Position numbers and translations under genes: made by a program
Shown here: positions 5,428 through 10,108 of the stretch, piece after piece
How the letters are laid out: each line of letters opens with the position of its first letter
Position numbering within the stretch: position 1 is the first letter of the stretch
Notes under the pieces: generated by a model
What the model was told of the DNA's origin: nothing
Database searches by the model: none
What the model saw: only the letters and a program-made list of their open reading frames with translations
DNA from: Acidilobaceae archaeon
GTDB lineage: Archaea > Thermoproteota > Thermoprotei_A > Sulfolobales > Acidilobaceae
NCBI GenBank assembly: GCA_027081695.1
Contig: JALWJI010000191.1
Location: 1 to 10,108 of the forward strand
Length of the DNA: 10,108 nucleotides
Reading direction: 5' to 3'

Positions 5428-7560
5428 CTACTCTTCCTGTTTATCCTCGGATCCGACAGATTCTGCCAGTAACTCTGCTATGTCTTTAACTTCGAAGCCG
5501 AAGTCCTCTGCTTCGCCTCTGAACATCGTGTTACAGTATGGACATGCAACAGCTACTATTCTTGGCTTACCGTCTCCTTCCTGCTTCAGCGTATCCGCTG
5601 CTTCAGCTGCTCTTATACGGGAGATTCTTTCTCCTCTCTTTATCTCGTAGAACATTTGTCCACCTCCGCCGCCACAGCAGAAGCTTCTGTCACGGTTTCT
5701 CGGCATCTCGCGGATTCTTAGTCCTGGTATGGATCTTAGCACGAGTCTGGGCTCCTCGTAGTGATTGTTCCATCTTCCAAGATAGCAGGGGTCGTGGAAT
5801 GTCACAGCGTAGGATAACTGTTTTGATGGCTTGATCTTTCCTTCTTTTACTAGTCTTGCCAGTACGATCGAGTGATGTTCTACTTCGAGGTTCTCGAGGA
5901 GCTCCGCGTATTGTTTTGCTTCTTCATCGTTTCTGATATAGTCTAAGTACTTCTTGTATTCGTTCTTGAATACATGGTAGCCGTGTGGACAGTGTACTAG
6001 AAGTTTCTTGAACTTGTATTGGCTTAGGATTTCTAGGTTCATCTTTATCATTTCGACAAATAGGGTTTCTTCTCCCATTCTCCTTGCTGGCTCTCCACAG
6101 CATCCTTCTTCGAGGAGGACGCCTACCTTGTATCCTGCTTGTTTCAGTAGCTTTATTACGTTCTCTGCTATTGGCCGTAGCCTTTGGTCGTAGCTGGCCA
6201 CACAACCTATCCAGTAGATGTAGTCGTATTCTATCTCTGGGTCTGCTACTACGTCATCGCCATACTTCTCTGCAAGGCTCTGTACCCATTCTTCTCTTTC
6301 TGCCGGGTTGTATCCGAACGGGTTGCCTGTCTGTTGCATACTGTATAGTACGTTTAACGCGTCCTCCGGTACACTTTCGCTGGCCGAACTCATCATTCCA
6401 CGTCTGATATCGAGAATCGTATCTACATGGTGTATTAGTACCGGGCACTCAGTCACACATGCACCACATGTTACACAGCTCCATATAGCTTCGGGGTCGA
6501 GCTGAAGACGCTTAACCTCTTCCGGCGTTTCTTCGTCTCCTTCCTCTCTCCATACCCTGCTGTCCCAGGCACCGCTATACATGAGATCTCTCATTCCAAC
6601 GATTACATCTCGAGGTCTTAGAATCTTGCCGGAGTTAGCAGCTGGACAAGCGTTTACACATCTCATACAGCTTGTACATGCGTCATAGTCCATTCTCTGT
6701 TTCCAGGTAGTGTCTTTGAGACGTACGATTCCAATTGGTTCCTCTTTTTCTATTCGTTCATCTATGTCTAGTACTGGTTTGATTGCCTCTGCAGGAGGCT
6801 CTGGCCTAGCGAGCGTGACGTTTAGTGTTGAGGCGGCTATATGCCATAGGTTTGTGAATGGTATTAGTGCTAGTGTTAGTTGTGCTATTATTAGGTGGAA
6901 AAGCCATAGGACTCTATAATATGACTCTATCTGGTCTGGACTGAGGCTTTGCGCCCAGCTATATATGAGGTATCCTATTGGATCGAAGCTCGCTGACTCG
7001 ATTGTGTGGCGTGTGCTCTCTGGATACGCAGCAACTAGTCCGTCAAGGAAGAATCCTGTCACTACTATGGTTATGAATAGTATGTGTACAACGTAGTATA
7101 CCGGGTCCTGTGGTAAGTTTGGTGTTAGCTTAAGTGCCCTTCGTATAATCGCGATTATGCTGCCGGCTATTACCATTATACCAGCAATATTGCTCAATAG
7201 CTTGTAGACCATCCAAACGTTACCTGTTAGTATTGTTATGAAGTGATCGTCTATTGCTCTAAGTGTTGTAGCAATTAACAGCCAAAGCATTCCCCCAAAT
7301 ATAAGTAGGTGCATTAGACCTGGGAATCTGTCTCTTACTACCTTCCATTGGAAGAGCGCGTATTTAACTAGGTTCTTTAATCTGAGAGATAATGGTCCGT
7401 ACTGTATCTTTTGGCCTCCATATGTCCATCTCTTGTAGGCTTCATAAAGGCTATAGAGCAGAACGATTACTGTAATAGTTGATATTATATATACTATCGG
7501 TTCTAGGTCTTCTACCATTATAAAGTGGTCGATACGAGGCACCACGCTAGGCTCCGCCAC
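5428..7560 (-). CDS. Membrane cytochrome b / HdrD-like Fe-S oxidoreductase (FadF/HdrDE-type fusion)
   Basis: A fusion of a NarI/HdrE-like heme b membrane domain with an HdrD-like iron-sulfur domain, as in FadF-type proteins that pass electrons from flavoproteins to membrane quinones. Numbered from a GTG at 7575, about five membrane segments lie at 26-46, 88-107, 125-147, 160-183 and 221-243. H89, H164, H227 and H245 are heme ligand candidates. Two [4Fe-4S] motifs follow: C300/303/306/310 and C367/370/373/377. Then come two CCG domains: C458 with C492-C493 and C529, and C597 with C633-C634 and C678/C681. The first ends CPHG rather than CxxC, so one cysteine is missing. I prefer the GTG at 7560 (residue 6), which has GGAGG 8 nt upstream; 7575 is the longer alternative. 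No electron-transfer flavoprotein or dehydrogenase gene is adjacent, so the donor is unknown. Confidence 0.9.
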   Translation of the reverse strand: MAEPSVVPRIDHFIMVEDLEPIVYIISTITVIVLLYSLYEAYKRWTYGGQKIQYGPLSLRLKNLVKYALFQWKVVRDRFPGLMHLLIFGGMLWLLIATTLRAIDDHFITILTGNVWMVYKLLSNIAGIMVIAGSIIAIIRRALKLTPNLPQDPVYYVVHILFITIVVTGFFLDGLVAAYPESTRHTIESASFDPIGYLIYSWAQSLSPDQIESYYRVLWLFHLIIAQLTLALIPFTNLWHIAASTLNVTLARPEPPAEAIKPVLDIDERIEKEEPIGIVRLKDTTWKQRMDYDACTSCMRCVNACPAANSGKILRPRDVIVGMRDLMYSGAWDSRVWREEGDEETPEEVKRLQLDPEAIWSCVTCGACVTECPVLIHHVDTILDIRRGMMSSASESVPEDALNVLYSMQQTGNPFGYNPAEREEWVQSLAEKYGDDVVADPEIEYDYIYWIGCVASYDQRLRPIAENVIKLLKQAGYKVGVLLEEGCCGEPARRMGEETLFVEMIKMNLEILSQYKFKKLLVHCPHGYHVFKNEYKKYLDYIRNDEEAKQYAELLENLEVEHHSIVLARLVKEGKIKPSKQLSYAVTFHDPCYLGRWNNHYEEPRLVLRSIPGLRIREMPRNRDRSFCCGGGGGQMFYEIKRGERISRIRAAEAADTLKQEGDGKPRIVAVACPYCNTMFRGEAEDFGFEVKDIAELLAESVGSEDKQEE

Positions 7561-7568
7561 CAGTAATC

Positions 7569-7573
7569 CCTCC
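7569..7573 (-). promoter_or_regulatory. Shine-Dalgarno site GGAGG for the oxidoreductase
   Basis: The minus strand reads GGAGG, 8 nt before the GTG at 7560. It overlaps the upstream in-frame GTG at 7575, which argues that 7560 is the real start and that the protein has 710 residues. Confidence 0.55.
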
Positions 7574-7629
7574 ACGAAACCTACTAGGTTATGAAGGCCG
7601 GTACTATTCCACTGCCAAATAATTAGGCC

Positions 7630-7657
7630 AATAACGTATTATGTTATTCAAATATAA
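7630..7657 (-). promoter_or_regulatory. Possible oxidoreductase promoter with adjacent inverted repeat
   Basis: The minus strand reads TTATATTT at 7650-7657, a plausible TATA box that would give a leader of about 50-65 nt. Immediately downstream AATAAC (7630-7635) and GTTATT (7643-7648) form a 6-bp inverted repeat with a 7-nt spacer. A second AT-rich candidate, CTAATTATTTGG at 7614-7625, would give a shorter leader, so the promoter position is unsettled. Confidence 0.3.
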
Positions 7658-7686
7658 TTGTTAGATATATCATCGCCCTTTTACGA

Positions 7687-7694
7687 TTTAAATA
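7687..7694 (+). promoter_or_regulatory. Probable TATA box of the DNA polymerase gene
   Basis: TTTAAATA fits a crenarchaeal TATA box; initiation would fall near 7716. The leader would be about 30 nt to the in-frame ATG at 7746, or about 100 nt to the ATG at 7818. A second candidate, CCTTAAATCC near 7765-7774, would serve only the 7818 start. The choice of promoter and start are linked. Confidence 0.45.
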
Positions 7695-7713
7695 GTACAG
7701 CGTTAACATGACA

Positions 7714-7730
7714 TAGTATTACCAATACTA
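7714..7730. promoter_or_regulatory. 17-bp inverted repeat at the predicted polymerase transcription start
   Basis: TAGTATT (7714-7720) and AATACTA (7724-7730) are perfect 7-bp arms around ACC. The element covers the position where transcription from the TATA box at 7687-7694 should begin, so it could be an operator or a 5'-end hairpin. It is short and AT-rich, and chance is possible. Confidence 0.35.
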
Positions 7731-7817
7731 CATCAGATAGGGTGTATGACAAGATCCGTTTTCTCCTTAAATCCACCCTGGAACCCTTTAGATACTTGGA
7801 TCCCGGGGCAACAACCT

Positions 7818-10108
7818 ATGCCGAAAAAGAAGAAGAGCTTAGACGAATTCATAATGAGCATTAATAACAAGATAAACGGAGCTACGAAAGACAACAATAC
7901 AAAACCTAACTATAAGAATAATAAGCAAGTAAAAATAAGCCCCAGCCCAGCACATAGTTCGCCCACTAGAATCACACGAAGAAAAATAAACCGATCAATT
8001 ACTGACTATCTATTCGCTTCATCACATGATAGGCAAAGAGCAACACCTAGTAGGAAGAAGAAAAAGAGAGAAATTACAGAACAAGAGAACAAGACAAGAG
8101 AAACATCTACATCGCCTAAATCACTGGCACAGCCTTTCATAAATACCCATGTCCAACATATAGAGTCCCCCAGTGAGGATGCTAGACACAGACAGGGCCT
8201 AGTAGATAGAGAAAAAACAACTACCCCTCTAAAGCTTGTAAGCGACACTCCAGAAATCAAACAAGTGGTTTGGAATCTCGGCGAAATAGACGATATCGTA
8301 GAATCAGTTACAGGATATATCATAGATGTCAAATATGACGGTGATGCAAAGAAAGCCGTCGTGTACTTCTTTGACCCAAAAGACAACAAACTCTATAGAT
8401 GGTTCGATAGAAGCGGGCATATGCCCTACTTCCTAGCACTTGCAGAACCCGAAGAATTATCCTCCCGGGAGATCGGTGTTAATAGACATGAGTCCTTCAT
8501 GTCATATAGTAAGGTCGAAAAATTCAATCCCCTAAACAGAAAGAGTATTAAGCTTACCAAGATAAACGTCGCGGACCCCCTAGCCGTGAGGGATCTTAGA
8601 CAGAGGCTCTCGGGAAAGGGAATACCTTATTACGAAGCAGATATCAAGTATCATCATAACTATATCTATGATAAGCATATAATCCCCGGACTATTACATA
8701 AGGCTAGGAAAGACGTGTCCCTATTAGATTATAAAGTTGAAGAAGAAGCCATCGAGAACGTCAAGAGAATCTTCAAAGACGAACCAGAAGATATCCAGGA
8801 ACGAGCCCTAAAATGGATACCTATATTCGAGCAGCCCCCACCCGAAATGAAGAGAATAGCTATCGACATAGAGGTATACACTCCATACGAAGCAGAGCTC
8901 CCGGACCCAGAGAAAGCCCTATACCCCATTGTGAGTATAGCCCTCGTAGACGATTCCGGCAATAAACACGTGCTAGTCTTAGACAGGGCAGACTATGATG
9001 AGCCCCTAGACCCAGAGAAAATCCCTGAAAATACTATCGTGGAGGTCTACGACAGCGAACTCGAAATGCTTCTAGACGCCCTAAGGATAATCTCGGAATA
9101 CCCCGTCATCATTACATTTAATGGAGACAACTTCGACATACCATACTTATATAACAGACTAATCATCCTAGGTGTGAATCCCCGCTATCTACCGTTCGAG
9201 TTCCACCAGGACAGCGCTAGCTTCAGAAACATGCTACATGTAGATCTATACAAGTTCTTTGACATTCGTGCACTACAAGTCTACGCTTTCGGAAACGCTT
9301 ATAGGGAGAAAAACCTAGATGCCGTCGCTGAAGCATTACTGGGCAAAAGGAAAGTAGCACTAGACAAACCAGTACCAGAACTCGATATAAACACGCTGAT
9401 TAACTATAACTTGACCGACGCGGAGCTGACAATGGAGCTAACCACGTTTGCGGATAACCTCGTATGGAACCTCATAATCCTCCTAATGCGAATAAGCAAG
9501 CTAGGACTCGAAGACGTAACAAGAACCCAAGTCTCCGGATGGATTAGGAGCCTAATGCACTGGGAACATAGAAAGAGAAACTATCTAATCCCCTCAAAGG
9601 AAGAAATAAACCAGTATAGTGGCCAGGCTAAGAGTACCGCTATAATTAAAGATAAAAAGTACAAGGGAGCAATAGTCTTAAAACCGCCACAGGGCGTGTT
9701 CTTCAACATTCTCGTTCTCGACTTCGCAAGCCTATATCCTACCATAATAAAGAACTGGAACCTCTCATATGAGACAGTAAACAACCCATATTGTGAAGGC
9801 AAGAAAATAAAGGTACCAGAGGTCGGCCACGAAGTTTGCATGAGCGTAAAAGGAATCACAAGCGAGCTGGTAGGACTTCTAAGAGACTTCAGAGTAAAGA
9901 TCTACAAGAAACGAGCCAAAGACAAAAAGCTAGACAAGATCCTAAGACTATGGTACAATACCGTACAGTCTGCAATGAAGGTGTATATCAATGCAAGCTA
10001 CGGAGTCTTCGGCAACGAAACCTTCAACTATTACAGCCTAGCCGTAGCTGAAAGCGTCACCGCAATCGGTAGAACAGTTCTAAAGAACACACTTAAAAAA
10101 GCTAAAGA
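7818..10108 (+). CDS. polB1: Family B DNA polymerase, PolB1/Dpo1 type (cut by right edge)
   Basis: The main replicative DNA polymerase of crenarchaea, with 3'-5' proofreading. Visible motifs are Exo I D350-I-E352 in AIDIEVYTP, Exo II NGDNFD (435-440), Exo III Y530-x3-D534, polymerase motif A DFASLYPTII (635-644) and motif B KVYINASYG (721-729). Motif C with the second catalytic aspartate pair and the thumb lie beyond the right edge. About 763 residues are seen. Segments such as WEHRKRN and LDFASLYPTII closely resemble Sulfolobus Dpo1. Unlike Dpo1, about 145 mostly disordered residues rich in Lys, Arg, Ser, Thr and Asn precede the conserved N-terminal domain, roughly 120 more than in Dpo1. This extension contains SLDEFI (7-12) and SITDYL (60-65), which look like weak PCNA-binding motifs. 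The ATG at 7818 has GGGG 9 nt upstream. The frame is open back to an ATG at 7746, which would add 24 residues. Confidence 0.96.
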   Translation, partial: MPKKKKSLDEFIMSINNKINGATKDNNTKPNYKNNKQVKISPSPAHSSPTRITRRKINRSITDYLFASSHDRQRATPSRKKKKREITEQENKTRETSTSPKSLAQPFINTHVQHIESPSEDARHRQGLVDREKTTTPLKLVSDTPEIKQVVWNLGEIDDIVESVTGYIIDVKYDGDAKKAVVYFFDPKDNKLYRWFDRSGHMPYFLALAEPEELSSREIGVNRHESFMSYSKVEKFNPLNRKSIKLTKINVADPLAVRDLRQRLSGKGIPYYEADIKYHHNYIYDKHIIPGLLHKARKDVSLLDYKVEEEAIENVKRIFKDEPEDIQERALKWIPIFEQPPPEMKRIAIDIEVYTPYEAELPDPEKALYPIVSIALVDDSGNKHVLVLDRADYDEPLDPEKIPENTIVEVYDSELEMLLDALRIISEYPVIITFNGDNFDIPYLYNRLIILGVNPRYLPFEFHQDSASFRNMLHVDLYKFFDIRALQVYAFGNAYREKNLDAVAEALLGKRKVALDKPVPELDINTLINYNLTDAELTMELTTFADNLVWNLIILLMRISKLGLEDVTRTQVSGWIRSLMHWEHRKRNYLIPSKEEINQYSGQAKSTAIIKDKKYKGAIVLKPPQGVFFNILVLDFASLYPTIIKNWNLSYETVNNPYCEGKKIKVPEVGHEVCMSVKGITSELVGLLRDFRVKIYKKRAKDKKLDKILRLWYNTVQSAMKVYINASYGVFGNETFNYYSLAVAESVTAIGRTVLKNTLKKAK

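Noticed and set aside
6084..6407. Plus- and minus-strand frames inside the Fe-S oxidoreductase gene
   Set aside because: The long minus-strand frame carries the cysteine motifs; these overlapping frames have no recognisable domain or start signal.
8006..8389. 127-residue open frame antisense to the DNA polymerase
   Set aside because: It lies opposite the polymerase N-terminal extension; its Ser/Phe/Leu-rich product is the complement of a Lys/Asn/Arg-rich coding region and has no ribosome site or motif.

Overview
The window looks like a piece of a hyperthermophilic crenarchaeal (Thermoproteota) chromosome, moderately AT-rich, possibly from the Desulfurococcales or a neighbouring order. The signs are reverse gyrase, a crenarchaeal PolB1-type family B DNA polymerase, a Pyrococcus-type Asp-ligated ferredoxin, a PAC2-family proteasome chaperone, archaeal TATA boxes about 25-50 nt before genes, GAGGTGA-like Shine-Dalgarno (SD) sites and heavy use of AGA/AGG and ATA codons. 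Taxonomy below phylum is inference. I see no rRNA, tRNA, CRISPR array, insertion sequence or phage genes.

Layout. Positions 1-2399 (minus) hold the first two thirds of reverse gyrase, whose C-terminal end lies beyond the left edge. A divergent promoter region (2400-2581) separates it from a 45-residue unknown protein (2582-2719, plus) with a perfect SD. A circularly permuted GTPase (2782-3594, minus) and a single-cluster ferredoxin (3742-3981, minus) follow. A 201-bp divergent region with two palindromic elements leads to a compact plus-strand operon of a PAC2-family proteasome assembly chaperone (4183-4959) and a small heat-shock protein (4988-5425). This operon meets, tail to tail with a 2-nt gap, a large minus-strand gene for a membrane cytochrome b / HdrD-like iron-sulfur oxidoreductase (5428-7560). 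A second divergent promoter region (7561-7817) leads to family B DNA polymerase (7818 to the right edge, plus), which is cut after motif B.

The genes fall into three groups. DNA topology and replication machinery lies at both ends (reverse gyrase, PolB1). A likely proteostasis operon lies in the middle (PAC2 chaperone with a C-terminal HbYX tail, plus small heat-shock protein). Electron carriers form the third group (ferredoxin, quinone-linked Fe-S oxidoreductase), with no dehydrogenase or electron-transfer-flavoprotein partner in view. Nothing here is a clearly new system. The points most worth a second look are a long basic N-terminal extension on the polymerase with two PIP-box-like motifs, the unknown 45-residue protein, the proteasome-chaperone/sHSP pair with a palindrome at its promoter, and a missing cysteine in the first CCG domain of the oxidoreductase.
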